DNA from: Clostridiales bacterium UBA929
Lineage (GTDB): Bacteria > Bacillota > Clostridia > Oscillospirales > UBA929
Reading direction: 5' to 3'
Assembly (NCBI GenBank): GCA_002293625.1
Contig: DBDP01000168.1
Coordinates: forward strand, 1-13,565
Length of the DNA stretch: 13,565 bases
Shown here one piece after another: positions 6,973 through 13,565 of the stretch (its first letter is position 1; the number at the start of each line of letters is the position of its first letter). A program made the translations under genes and the position numbers. The notes below the pieces were generated by a model that searched no databases, had not been told where the DNA came from, and worked only from the letters and a program-made list of their open reading frames with translations.

Positions 6973-7206
6973 ATGAAGACATTCACCATACAACTCAACT
7001 CGATCGCAGACGTAAAAACTTTTGTCAACGCCGCATGCAGCCAGCCGTGCGATATAGACATTGTTTCCGGACGCTACGTCATTGACGCGAAATCAATCAT
7101 GGGGATCTTTTCTCTGGATCTGTCCAAACCAATCACGGTAGAAGTCCACGGCACCGAGCATGACGGAGAGAATTTTTACGAAGCGATACGGCAGTTCAGC
7201 GAGTAA
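6973..7206 (+). CDS. HPr-like protein lacking the phosphorylatable histidine
   Basis: Small cytoplasmic protein of 77 residues with the HPr fold signature KSIMGIFSLDL (40-50), which matches the regulatory Ser46 region of HPr (here Ser41). The N-terminal active-site block GIHARPA of true HPr is absent: the aligned stretch is NSIADVKTFV, with Ala12 or a neighbour where His15 should be, and the only histidines are at 59 and 63. It therefore cannot carry phosphate from enzyme I to sugar permeases. By analogy with Crh it could be a serine-phosphorylated regulatory partner, or a fold relative with a different job; both are inference. A very good ribosome site (GGAGGTG, 6961-6967) fixes the start. 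It is monocistronic, between its own promoter and a strong terminator, and divergent from mtaB. Confidence 0.8.
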   Translation: MKTFTIQLNSIADVKTFVNAACSQPCDIDIVSGRYVIDAKSIMGIFSLDLSKPITVEVHGTEHDGENFYEAIRQFSE

Positions 7207-7207
7207 G

Positions 7208-7241
7208 CAGGATCGGGATCAAACACCCGATCCTGTTTTTT
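7208..7241 (+). terminator. Rho-independent terminator of the HPr-like gene
   Basis: The arms CAGGATCGGG (7208-7217) and CCCGATCCTG (7226-7235) form a perfect 10-bp stem with an 8-nt loop, followed by six T. The stem starts one base after the HPr-like stop codon. The T-run overlaps the stop codon of the convergent permease gene. On the minus strand the hairpin is not followed by a T-run. Confidence 0.93.
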
Positions 7242-7983
7242 ATTTCAGTTCCGCCCGCTCAAAGAGCAGCAACGACAAAACAATCGCGACGACTGCCGTC
7301 ACGGTCATAACGCCGGCAAATAAAAAGCCCCCGGTTTGGATCCGTGTGATTTGATACATAAACGAAAACTTCGTGACAGGTTCCAGCCTTTGAAAAGCGT
7401 TCAATAAAGACAGCACCATCGTGCCGCCGATGCAAGCGCCGATTACGCCGCCGACATTTTTAATCAAAACGGATATTAAAACGCAAAAACTCGCGACCGC
7501 GGCAAAAGCGAGGATAAGCCGCAGGCAAATCCACGGCAACCCGCTCGGCGCGGTGCCGAACCCGTAGCGCGAAGCGGCGACCAGCATCCCGGAAACCGGG
7601 TAAATGAAAATCATCGGAAGTATCGCGGCCATGTAGGTGAGGATTTTTGACAACAGAACTTTCCAGCGCGATACGCCGGAATAAAGGGTCACGCCATAGG
7701 TGCGGTCAGAGAATTCCCCGCAGATGAAGATAGCGGCGAAGATGCTGATTAAAATCACATTCGTCTGCGGGTCATTGACAAGGGTTAAAAACATCATGTA
7801 GCCGTTTGTCGTGATATTCAGATTATCTAAACCCGGAATCTCTGCCTGCGCGATAAAATCATTCACAATATAGGTCGTCATAGCGCTGACGAACAATCCT
7901 AACCCCAAAGCGCAGAGGAAGAGAACTTTATACCCCGTGGACTTGCGGAGCTTCATCAGTTCCGCAAGAATCAACTTACCCAT
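7240..7983 (-). CDS. ABC-2 type transporter permease (BcrB-like)
   Basis: Integral membrane protein of 247 residues with about six hydrophobic segments (near 19-40, 74-92, 112-135, 150-170, 175-196 and 215-242). The stretch GEFSDRTYGVTLYSGVSRWKVLLSK, between the second and third segments, is the coupling region seen in BcrB and lantibiotic-immunity-type ABC-2 permeases. The start is the ATG at 7983 (MGKLILAELMKL), which shares one base with the ATPase stop (TGATG); a longer open frame to 8142 only overlaps the ATPase and is not used. It forms the membrane half of an exporter with the upstream ATPase. The substrate is unknown; peptide antibiotics or toxic amphiphiles are typical for the family. 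There is no neighbouring two-component system to suggest bacitracin-like sensing. Confidence 0.9.
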   Translation of the reverse strand: MGKLILAELMKLRKSTGYKVLFLCALGLGLFVSAMTTYIVNDFIAQAEIPGLDNLNITTNGYMMFLTLVNDPQTNVILISIFAAIFICGEFSDRTYGVTLYSGVSRWKVLLSKILTYMAAILPMIFIYPVSGMLVAASRYGFGTAPSGLPWICLRLILAFAAVASFCVLISVLIKNVGGVIGACIGGTMVLSLLNAFQRLEPVTKFSFMYQITRIQTGGFLFAGVMTVTAVVAIVLSLLLFERAELK

Positions 7984-8882
7984 CAGCGTCTGCCTCCGAT
8001 CAAAGACATATAGTAGTCTTCCAGCGCTTCGCCGCGGAGGACGACTTCCTCCACCGCGACGCCACCATTTACCAGCGCCCTCACCAATCCGGCGTTGGAC
8101 GGCGGTCCTCCGGTAATCCGCAGGATATTCGCGGGCAGGCACTCCACGTTCTCTCCGGCTAAAACAGCCGCCGCTTTCTGCGCGTCATCCACGCGGATGT
8201 AAAGCTGCTTTTTGAACTTCGCGTTCAGCTCGGCAAGGGTAATCTGCTCCAAAATCTCTCCTTTGTGAATGAACCCATAACAGGTGGCGAGCTGGAACAG
8301 CTCAGCCAGCAGATGGCTTGAGATAAGGATGGTTATCCCTCGCTCCGCGTTCAGCCGCCGCAGAAGCTCGCGGAACTCCATGATACCGGCGGGATCGAGA
8401 CCATTGACCGGCTCGTCGAGAATCAGAAACTCCGGGTCGCCCAGCAGCGCCATTGCGAGACCCAGACGCTGCTTCATACCGAGCGAGAAGTTTTTCGCTT
8501 TCTTTTTACCGGTATCGGTCAAGCCTACGGTCTCCAGCGCGCGCTGTATGCTCTGTTTATCTTTTATACCGCGCTGCAAACGGCAAATCTCGAGGTTTTC
8601 CCGCGCCGAGAAATTGGGGTAAACCGCCGGGCTTTCCACCATTCCGCCGATCCGCCGCCGCTCTTTAGCCAAGTTCCCTTCACGCCCGAAAAGGGTGATC
8701 TGACCGTCGCTCGGAGCCGCGAGTCCTGCCAAGACGCGAATCAGCGTCGTTTTTCCCGCGCCGTTTTCGCCGACAAAGCCGTAAATCTCCCCGCGCCGCA
8801 CTTCCATACTTACATAGTTCAGTGCGCGGAGTTGCCCGTACCGCTTGGTAAGGTTCCGCGCAGTAAATACCGTCTCGCTCAA
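7983..8882 (-). CDS. ABC transporter ATP-binding protein (BcrA-like)
   Basis: ATPase of 299 residues that energises the adjacent permease. Motifs: Walker A GENGAGKT (38-45), Q-loop region with Glu in MVESPAVYPNFSARENL (as often in BcrA relatives), signature FSLGMKQRLGLA (132-143), Walker B FLILDEP (152-158), and H-loop His190 in ISSHLL. All are intact. The last 90 residues are the short C-terminal domain typical of this group. I chose a TTG start at 8882: it has GGGAGG seven bases upstream, gives the family-like N-terminus MSETVFTARNLTKRYG, and lies just downstream of a good -10 box. The open frame extends to an ATG at 8996, but that would overlap the phosphorylase gene and add residues unlike the family. 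Operon order is ATPase then permease with one-base overlap. Confidence 0.92.
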   Translation of the reverse strand: MSETVFTARNLTKRYGQLRALNYVSMEVRRGEIYGFVGENGAGKTTLIRVLAGLAAPSDGQITLFGREGNLAKERRRIGGMVESPAVYPNFSARENLEICRLQRGIKDKQSIQRALETVGLTDTGKKKAKNFSLGMKQRLGLAMALLGDPEFLILDEPVNGLDPAGIMEFRELLRRLNAERGITILISSHLLAELFQLATCYGFIHKGEILEQITLAELNAKFKKQLYIRVDDAQKAAAVLAGENVECLPANILRITGGPPSNAGLVRALVNGGVAVEEVVLRGEALEDYYMSLIGGRR

Positions 8883-8912
8883 TGTTTTTCCTCCCTGCCG
8901 AGTGATGCTGCC

Positions 8913-8941
8913 AGTATAGCACAAATTAAGGGATTCGTCAC
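8913..8941 (-). promoter_or_regulatory. Promoter of the ABC exporter operon
   Basis: On the minus strand GTGACG (8936-8941, 4 of 6 matches) and TATACT (8913-8918) are 17 bp apart, and TGC before the -10 makes it an extended -10 promoter. The expected start near 8906 leaves room for the ribosome site and excludes the longer ATG 8996 reading of the ATPase. Confidence 0.65.
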
Positions 8942-8992
8942 GGGTTTTATGAAGAAGATTCTGCTTCCTCTGAAAGCATGACGTACCCAAAA

Positions 8993-10309
8993 TCAATTGG
9001 AAAGCAATCCGCTTTCTAAACCAACAACCGCCAGAATCGGTTCCCGCTCCGGCGGCGGCGCGTCTCCGAACTCAAACGAGAGATGCGCTTCGCGCAGTTT
9101 GCCCTCGTCAGACATATGCAGCACCGCCAGCACATCTCCTTTTTCTACGTAATCGCCGGGTTTCGCGTACAGGACGATTCCGGCGGCGTGGTCAACAGGG
9201 TCTTCCTTTCGGGCGCGTCCCGCGCCGAGAATCAAGGCGGCTCTGCCGCAAGCCTCGGCGTCTGTACGGGTGATATACCCTCCGGCGGCGGCTTTGTACG
9301 GCACCTGTACCGGCGAGGAGGGGAGTTTTGACGTGTCCTCCAGAACCGAAATGTCGCCGCCTTGCGCAGCCGCCATATCGCATAGTTTTGTAAACGCTCT
9401 GCCGCTTTGCAGGGCGTCTTTTGCCATATCGCGGCACACGTCAATGTATTCCGCCGCGCCGCCGAGCAGAAGCATATAGGCTGACAACTCAATGCAAACC
9501 GTCTCTAAGTCTTTCGGACCGCGACCCCGAAGGGTTTCTACGGCTTCCGCCACTTCCAAGGCGTTCCCTATGGCGCGCCCCAGCGGCACGTCCATATCGG
9601 TAACCAGCGCGGCGACGCGCCGCCCAGCGCGTACCCCAATGTTCACCATCACGCGCGCCAGTTCCGCCGCGTCCTCCGCCGTCTTCATAAACGCGCCGCT
9701 GCCCGCCTTAACGTCAAGCAGGATGGCGTCGGAGCCGGTCGCGAGCTTTTTGCTCATCACCGAAGCGGCGATCAACGGCATAGACTCCACCGTCCCCGTC
9801 ACGTCGCGCAGCGCATACAGCTTCCTATCTGCCGGGGCGATGTTTTGCGATTGCCCGATGTTCGCAAAACCAGTCGATCGCACCAAAGCGCAAAAATCCT
9901 CCGGGGAAAACTCCGTTTTCAGCCCCGGAATGGATTCCAGTTTGTCGGCGGTGCCGCCGGTGAAGCCCAAACCGCGTCCGCTCATCTTCGCGACTGGCAC
10001 ACCGCACGCAGCGACGATCGGACCGATAATCAAGCTCGTCTTGTCGCCCACGCCGCCGGTGCTGTGTTTATCCACCTTAATCCCCGGGACGGAGGAGAGG
10101 TCGACCGTATCTCCGGAACGCGCCATCGCGTCGGTCAGGGTTGCCGTTTCGCGCTCGTCCATTCCTCGTAAACATATCGCCATTAGCAGTGCCGACGCTT
10201 GATAATCGGGGATCTCCCCGCAGGAAAACCCCTCTACAAAGAAGCGTATCTCCCGCTCGGAGAGTGCCGCTCCGTTCTTCTTACGCGCGATGATGTCCGC
10301 CATTCTCAT
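8993..10309 (-). CDS. pdp: Pyrimidine-nucleoside phosphorylase
   Basis: Cytoplasmic salvage enzyme of 438 residues, the normal length, that splits uridine, thymidine or deoxyuridine with phosphate to the base and (deoxy)ribose-1-phosphate. Features: an alpha domain at 1-65 and 160-190, the phosphate/nucleoside loop KVDKHSTGGVGDKTSL (78-93) with His82, SGRGLGFTGGTADKLESIPG (109-128), the serine/lysine block SVMSKKLATGSDAILLDVKAGSGAF, and a C-terminal beta domain with the GDYVEKGDVLAVLH motif. Broad pyrimidine specificity (Pdp) is usual in Bacillota; thymidine-specific DeoA is the alternative. The start is ATG 10309, with ATG 10303 also possible; GGGGAG lies 11 bp before the first. Transcription is divergent from the symporter gene, with a candidate operator in the promoter. 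The stop is 110 bp from the exporter ATPase start; no clear terminator lies between them. Confidence 0.95.
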   Translation of the reverse strand: MRMADIIARKKNGAALSEREIRFFVEGFSCGEIPDYQASALLMAICLRGMDERETATLTDAMARSGDTVDLSSVPGIKVDKHSTGGVGDKTSLIIGPIVAACGVPVAKMSGRGLGFTGGTADKLESIPGLKTEFSPEDFCALVRSTGFANIGQSQNIAPADRKLYALRDVTGTVESMPLIAASVMSKKLATGSDAILLDVKAGSGAFMKTAEDAAELARVMVNIGVRAGRRVAALVTDMDVPLGRAIGNALEVAEAVETLRGRGPKDLETVCIELSAYMLLLGGAAEYIDVCRDMAKDALQSGRAFTKLCDMAAAQGGDISVLEDTSKLPSSPVQVPYKAAAGGYITRTDAEACGRAALILGAGRARKEDPVDHAAGIVLYAKPGDYVEKGDVLAVLHMSDEGKLREAHLSFEFGDAPPPEREPILAVVGLESGLLSN

Positions 10310-10332
10310 AAAGTATCCATCTCCCCATATTT

Positions 10333-10355
10333 ATCCTGTCATAGTTTCACAGGAT
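10333..10355. promoter_or_regulatory. Inverted repeat in the phosphorylase promoter, possible operator
   Basis: ATCCTGT (10333-10339) and ACAGGAT (10349-10355) form a perfect 7-bp inverted repeat with a 9-bp spacer. It fills the space between the -35 and -10 boxes of the minus-strand promoter and ends 21 bp before the -35 of the divergent symporter promoter. A dimeric regulator bound here could repress one or both genes. No regulator gene is adjacent. Confidence 0.45.
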
Positions 10356-10361
10356 TGTCAA
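10333..10361 (-). promoter_or_regulatory. Candidate promoter of the nucleoside phosphorylase gene
   Basis: On the minus strand a perfect TTGACA (10356-10361) is followed after 17 bp by CAGGAT (10333-10338, only 3 of 6 matches). An AT-rich GATAAAT just downstream gives another, wider-spaced -10 option. A weak -10 would fit an activated or tightly regulated promoter. Confidence 0.45.
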
Positions 10362-10376
10362 GGGGTTCATTTTTGT

Positions 10377-10405
10377 TTGACATCATCCGCGAAATCCGTT
10401 ATAAT
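10377..10405 (+). promoter_or_regulatory. Perfect-consensus sigma-A promoter of the symporter operon
   Basis: TTGACA (10377-10382) and TATAAT (10400-10405) match the consensus in all 12 positions with the ideal 17-bp spacing. The expected start is near 10412, giving a 5' leader of about 76 nt. The leader contains a 6-bp hairpin (TGTTCG at 10433-10438 with CGAACA at 10446-10451). Confidence 0.9.
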
Positions 10406-10487
10406 GCTACAGATGAAGTGCTGAAAACTATGTGTTCGCCGCAGACGAACATGCGAAGCGGGCAGGTGCCTTAATAAGATACGGGGG

Positions 10488-12062
10488 ATGATGGGGTTGG
10501 TGCAGGGAATTGCAACGGCGGCTCTGCTGCTGTTTGCGGTCGGGATGATTGCAATCGGCTTGGTCAGTAAAAAACGCGCCGCGACAGTGGAAGGGTTTGT
10601 GTTGGGAGGAAGGCGCGTCGGTCCGTGGATGTCGGCGTTCGCGTATGGGACAACCTATTTCTCCGCCGTTATATTTGTCGGCTACGCCGGAACGCACGGC
10701 TGGAACATCGGTATCGCTTCTTTATGGATCGGAATCGGCAACGCGCTGATCGGCTGCTTGGTATCATGGAAGTTGCTGGCTGCGCGTACCCGCCGAATGA
10801 CCCATGTGTTGAGCGCGCGCACCATGCCGGAACTGCTGGAGGGACGTTACCTTTCCAAGAGGATGAAGGTTTTCGCGGCTTGCGTTATATTTGTGTTTCT
10901 GATGCCGTATGCCGCATCGGTTTATAAAGGGCTGGGGATGCTCTTTTCGTCTGTGTTTTTCCCCGATCTCGACCCGGTCACCGACCCCGCGTTTTTGGGC
11001 ATGTCAGCCACCAATCTTTGCATTCTGATTGTCGCGCTCTTAACGGCTGCTTATTTAGTGCTGGGCGGTTACGCCGCAATCGCGCTGAGCGACTTCATTC
11101 AGGGCATCATCATGATCGCGGGTGTAATTATTTTGGTTATCGCGATGACGATGCACCCGAATGTCGGCGGTTTCGGCAACGTGTTTTCGGGTCTAGCGAA
11201 AATAGACGAGGGATTGATTGACGTCACCGGCGGGAGCCAGTGGTCGTTTTTACTCACCAACATTCTCCTGACCAGTGTCGGAGTATTCGGACTGCCGCAG
11301 ATGGCGCAGAAGTTCTACGCAATTAAGGACCAAGCCTCGGTCAGACGCGCCACAGTGGTATCCACGGCGTTCGCGATGCTCATCGGGTGCGGCGCTTATT
11401 ATGTCGGTTCGCTTTCTCGCTTGGTACTCAGCGAAATGCCGAAGGGCGGAACCGACGCTATCATCCCCACGATGCTGATGAACGCCTTTTCCGAATCAAT
11501 CCCCGGCATGATCCTGCTGGCGGTGATTCTGCTGCTTGTGCTGTCGGCTTCTATGTCTACTCTCTCCTCCGTGGTGCTGACTTCGGCCACGGCGATTACC
11601 GTTGACTTGGTCTTCCAGCGCGAGAAGGACGAAAAGAAGCAGATACGGGTTACGCGCCTGTTTTGCCTGCTGTTTGTCGCGTGCAGCTTTGTCTTCGCAA
11701 CGTTTAACTTCGCGATCATCGTATCGATCATGTCCTATTCGTGGGGTGTGGTGGCCGGATGCTTCATCGGTCCGTATGTGTGGGGGTTGTTTTCCAAGAG
11801 GATCACCCGCGCCGGAGCGTGGGCGGGAATGCTGGGCGCGATCCTGACGGTCGCCTCTATGACACTTTACGGCACGATTTCAAACTTGGGGGATATAACC
11901 CTGTATGAAGCGTTCTCGGCGGCGTCTAAGAACTCGCCGCTGTACGGCGTGATCGCGATGGGCGTATCGCTGGTGCTGGTGCCGGTCGTCAGCTTACTTA
12001 CGCAAAAGTATAAATACAGCGAGGAGCATATAGAAAAGGTGTTTAGTGATGTGGCAGCCTGA
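10488..12062 (+). CDS. Sodium:solute symporter (SSS) family transporter
   Basis: Multi-pass membrane protein of 524 residues with about 13 hydrophobic segments across its length and a short polar C-terminus. It belongs to the SSS family by its overall pattern: TYFSAVIFVGYAGTHGWNIG in the early helices, LGGYAAIALSDFIQGIIM in the middle, and SASMSTLSSVVLTSATAITVDL, where the serines and threonines correspond to the family's sodium-binding helix. It should import a small solute with sodium. The substrate cannot be read. The overlap with an aryl-CoA ligase gene and iorA suggests an aryl carboxylate or related 2-oxo acid, while the divergent nucleoside phosphorylase offers a competing guess. The start is uncertain: ATG 10488 and ATG 10491 directly follow GGGGG, which is closer than normal, and TTG 10497 would have better spacing. 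Confidence 0.9.
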   Translation: MMGLVQGIATAALLLFAVGMIAIGLVSKKRAATVEGFVLGGRRVGPWMSAFAYGTTYFSAVIFVGYAGTHGWNIGIASLWIGIGNALIGCLVSWKLLAARTRRMTHVLSARTMPELLEGRYLSKRMKVFAACVIFVFLMPYAASVYKGLGMLFSSVFFPDLDPVTDPAFLGMSATNLCILIVALLTAAYLVLGGYAAIALSDFIQGIIMIAGVIILVIAMTMHPNVGGFGNVFSGLAKIDEGLIDVTGGSQWSFLLTNILLTSVGVFGLPQMAQKFYAIKDQASVRRATVVSTAFAMLIGCGAYYVGSLSRLVLSEMPKGGTDAIIPTMLMNAFSESIPGMILLAVILLLVLSASMSTLSSVVLTSATAITVDLVFQREKDEKKQIRVTRLFCLLFVACSFVFATFNFAIIVSIMSYSWGVVAGCFIGPYVWGLFSKRITRAGAWAGMLGAILTVASMTLYGTISNLGDITLYEAFSAASKNSPLYGVIAMGVSLVLVPVVSLLTQKYKYSEEHIEKVFSDVAA

Positions 12063-13335
12063 CATTGAAACGATGGGGCGCGAGAAGCTGCGCGCGCTTC
12101 AGGAAGAACGGTTTCTGAAAACATGGAACCATATTTGGGACAACGCCCCGGCGCAGCGCGGAATCCTTCAAGCGGCGGGGGTTGAGCGGGGGGATGTAAC
12201 ATCCCTCGCCGACATCGCGAAACTACCCTTCACCGATAAAAAAGCGTTCGCGGACAACTATCCGTTCGGTCTGTTCGCCGTACCCCGTGAGAAGATTATC
12301 CGTCTGCACGGCACGTCCGGAACGACCGGGAAACCCGCGATGGGTGCGTACACGGCAAGCGATATGGCGGTATGGAAAGACCTGATCGCCCGCGTTTGCG
12401 CGGCTGCCGGCGTGACAAAGCAGGACCTCGCGCAGGTTTCGTTCGGCTACGGGCTGTTTACGGGCGGTTTCGGGCTGCATCAGGGACTGGAGCATATGGG
12501 TGTGTGCGTCCTGCCGATGAGTTCGGGGCAGACGGAGAAGCAATTGATGATGATGCGCGATATGGGCGCTACGGTGCTGATCTCCACACCGTCCTACGCG
12601 CTGTACTTATCGGAGGCCGTGCGGGAACACGGGATTAAGGGAGAACTGAAGCTGCGCGTGGGCTTATTCGGCGGGGAAGGGCATACGTCGGAGATGGCGG
12701 CGCAGATTGAGGAGAACCTCGGCATCACCGCGACCAGCAATTATGGTCTGTGCGAGCTAACAGGTCCCGGCGTATCCGGCGAGTGTCTGTACCGCGAGGG
12801 GATGCACATCGCGGAGGATCATTTTTACGCGGAGATCATCGACCCCGAAACCGGAAAGGTGCTGCCGGAAGGGGAGATGGGTGAGCTTGTTGTAACGCCG
12901 CTGTCGCGGGAGGCTTTGCCGCTGCTCCGCTACCGCACAAAGGACATCACCCGCCTGACATACGAAACGTGCCGCTGCGGGCGCACGCACGCGCGTATGG
13001 CTCCCACGCTTGGGCGCAGCGACGACATGTTGATTATCCGCGGCGTCAACGTATTCCCGTCGCAGATCGAGAGCGTCTTGATTCGGCAGGAGCACATCGG
13101 CCCGCACTATATGCTGGTCGTCCGGCGAGAAAGCGCAATGGATACGCTTGAGATACAAGTTGAACTGATCGACGGTTCGGTACTGGAGAGCTACTCAATG
13201 CTGGAACGCATCCGTAACAACATACAGGGAAAAATCAAAGATATTTTGGGGCTGACCGTAAAGGTAACGCTCGTCGCGCCGCAAACGATTGAGCGCTTTA
13301 TGGGCAAAGCCCGGAGGGTAAGAGATGAGAGATAA
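12049..13335 (+). CDS. paaK: Phenylacetate-CoA ligase family (aryl-acid adenylate-forming ligase)
   Basis: Cytoplasmic adenylate-forming enzyme of 428 residues, the usual PaaK length. It joins an aryl acid to CoA through an acyl-adenylate with release of AMP and pyrophosphate. Motifs: P-loop TSGTTGKP (89-96), SNYGLCELTGPGV (230-242) for the adenine/acyl site, YRTKDITRL (295-303), a CRCG pair (308-311), the hinge GRSDDMLIIRGVNVFPSQIE (322-341), and the C-terminal catalytic lysine in GKARRVRD (Lys420). All are intact. ATG 12049 is chosen over GTG 12046 because AAGGTG lies 7 bp upstream. The gene overlaps the symporter by 14 bp and iorA by 11 bp, so the three are probably coupled. Beside iorA it likely acts on phenylacetate, indoleacetate or hydroxyphenylacetate; the precise substrate and the physiological direction are inference. 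Confidence 0.93.
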   Translation: MWQPDIETMGREKLRALQEERFLKTWNHIWDNAPAQRGILQAAGVERGDVTSLADIAKLPFTDKKAFADNYPFGLFAVPREKIIRLHGTSGTTGKPAMGAYTASDMAVWKDLIARVCAAAGVTKQDLAQVSFGYGLFTGGFGLHQGLEHMGVCVLPMSSGQTEKQLMMMRDMGATVLISTPSYALYLSEAVREHGIKGELKLRVGLFGGEGHTSEMAAQIEENLGITATSNYGLCELTGPGVSGECLYREGMHIAEDHFYAEIIDPETGKVLPEGEMGELVVTPLSREALPLLRYRTKDITRLTYETCRCGRTHARMAPTLGRSDDMLIIRGVNVFPSQIESVLIRQEHIGPHYMLVVRRESAMDTLEIQVELIDGSVLESYSMLERIRNNIQGKIKDILGLTVKVTLVAPQTIERFMGKARRVRDER

Positions 13336-13565
13336 AACACGTTTGATGATGGGCAACGAGGCGGTGGCGCGCGGTCTTTTTGAAGCGGGCTGCGCCTTTG
13401 TGTCGAGTTACCCCGGAACGCCCAGCACCGAGATTACCGAATTTGCCGCGAAGGATTTGTACGCCGAATGGGCGCCGAATGAAAAGGTTGCCGTGGAGGC
13501 CGCCATCGGAGCGTCGCTTGCCGGAGCGCGAGCGTTTTCCGGCATGAAGCACGTCGGGCTGAACG
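13325..13565 (+). CDS. iorA: Indolepyruvate:ferredoxin oxidoreductase alpha subunit (partial, N-terminus)
   Basis: The first 80 codons are present and the gene runs off the window. Reading starts at ATG 13325, with GGAGGG six bases upstream, and overlaps the ligase stop by 11 bp. The translated part carries the IorA N-terminal hallmarks LMMGNEAVARGLFEAG, SSYPGTPSTEI, EWAPNEKVAVEAAIGASLAGAR and MKHVGLN. These belong to the pyrimidine-binding thiamine-diphosphate domain of 2-oxoacid:ferredoxin oxidoreductases. With IorB it oxidises aryl pyruvates (from Trp, Phe, Tyr transamination) to aryl-acetyl-CoA and reduced ferredoxin. The neighbouring ligase would interconvert the same CoA esters with free acids. 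An iorB gene is expected downstream but is outside the window. Confidence 0.93.
   Translation, partial: MRDKTRLMMGNEAVARGLFEAGCAFVSSYPGTPSTEITEFAAKDLYAEWAPNEKVAVEAAIGASLAGARAFSGMKHVGLN

Noticed and set aside
7984..8142. Longer permease frame starting at 8142
   Set aside because: It lies wholly inside the ATPase C-terminus, encodes an Arg- and Gly-rich stretch typical of out-of-frame reading, and the ATG at 7983 gives a normal ABC-2 N-terminus.
8883..8996. Longer exporter ATPase start at ATG 8996
   Set aside because: It would include the promoter at 8913-8941 and overlap the phosphorylase stop. The TTG at 8882 has a strong ribosome site and family-like N-terminus.
9492..10202. Plus-strand frame of 236 codons opposite the phosphorylase gene
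   Set aside because: It is Ser-, Ala- and Pro-rich, a mirror of the well-supported minus-strand gene, with no ribosome site or recognisable motif.
10430..10474. Fourteen-codon open frame in the symporter leader
   Set aside because: It has no ribosome site and no amino-acid bias that would suggest attenuation. The small hairpin overlapping it is noted in the promoter entry only.
1..13565. CRISPR arrays, insertion sequences, phage or toxin-antitoxin genes
   Set aside because: No repeated spacer-like units, transposase motifs, terminal inverted repeats with target duplications, or small paired genes were seen.

Overview
The window looks like a chromosomal segment of an anaerobic member of the Bacillota, most likely Clostridia. 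The grounds are strong GGAGG-type ribosome sites, a GTG and a TTG start, a YesN/YesM-type two-component pair, a truncated HPr-like protein, an ABC-2 exporter, a pyrimidine-nucleoside phosphorylase, and an aryl-CoA ligase followed by indolepyruvate:ferredoxin oxidoreductase. These are all at home in amino-acid-fermenting clostridia. Base composition is moderately GC-rich and even across the genes. I see no insertion sequence, phage gene, CRISPR array or other sign of recent transfer. The genus cannot be read from the sequence.

Left part (41-5452, + strand). An M24 metallopeptidase is followed, after a 162-bp gap holding a candidate promoter and a strong leader hairpin, by a tightly overlapping three-gene unit: a tandem ABC ATPase of the RbsA/MglA (CUT2) type, a YesN-like response regulator with an AraC output domain, and a YesM-like histidine kinase. 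The ATPase has no permease or binding-protein gene in the window. Both of its nucleotide sites have lost conserved residues, and the kinase has almost no extracytoplasmic sensor. This unit is the best candidate for an undescribed system. My hypothesis is that the degenerate ABC protein is a signalling component and not a transport motor.

Middle part (5548-8941). On the minus strand lie tRNA-Thr(CGU), with a good promoter and an abutting 14-bp hairpin, and an MtaB-type tRNA methylthiotransferase without a C-terminal TRAM domain. Divergent from mtaB on the plus strand is a 77-residue HPr-like protein that lacks the phosphorylatable histidine, closed by a textbook terminator. Convergent to it is a two-gene BcrA-type ABC exporter (ATPase, then permease; the stop and start codons share one base).

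Right part (8993-13565). A pyrimidine-nucleoside phosphorylase gene (minus) and a sodium:solute symporter gene (plus) are divergent, with their -35 boxes 15 bp apart. The plus promoter is a perfect sigma-A consensus. A 7-bp inverted repeat sits in the minus promoter. The symporter overlaps a phenylacetate-CoA-ligase-family gene, which overlaps iorA, cut by the window edge. Together these three suggest handling of aryl acids and their CoA esters in aromatic amino-acid metabolism.

The gaps are short. The longest (10310-10487, 178 bp) holds the divergent promoters and the symporter leader. The 95 bp after the kinase (5453-5547) show no recognisable plus-strand terminator.
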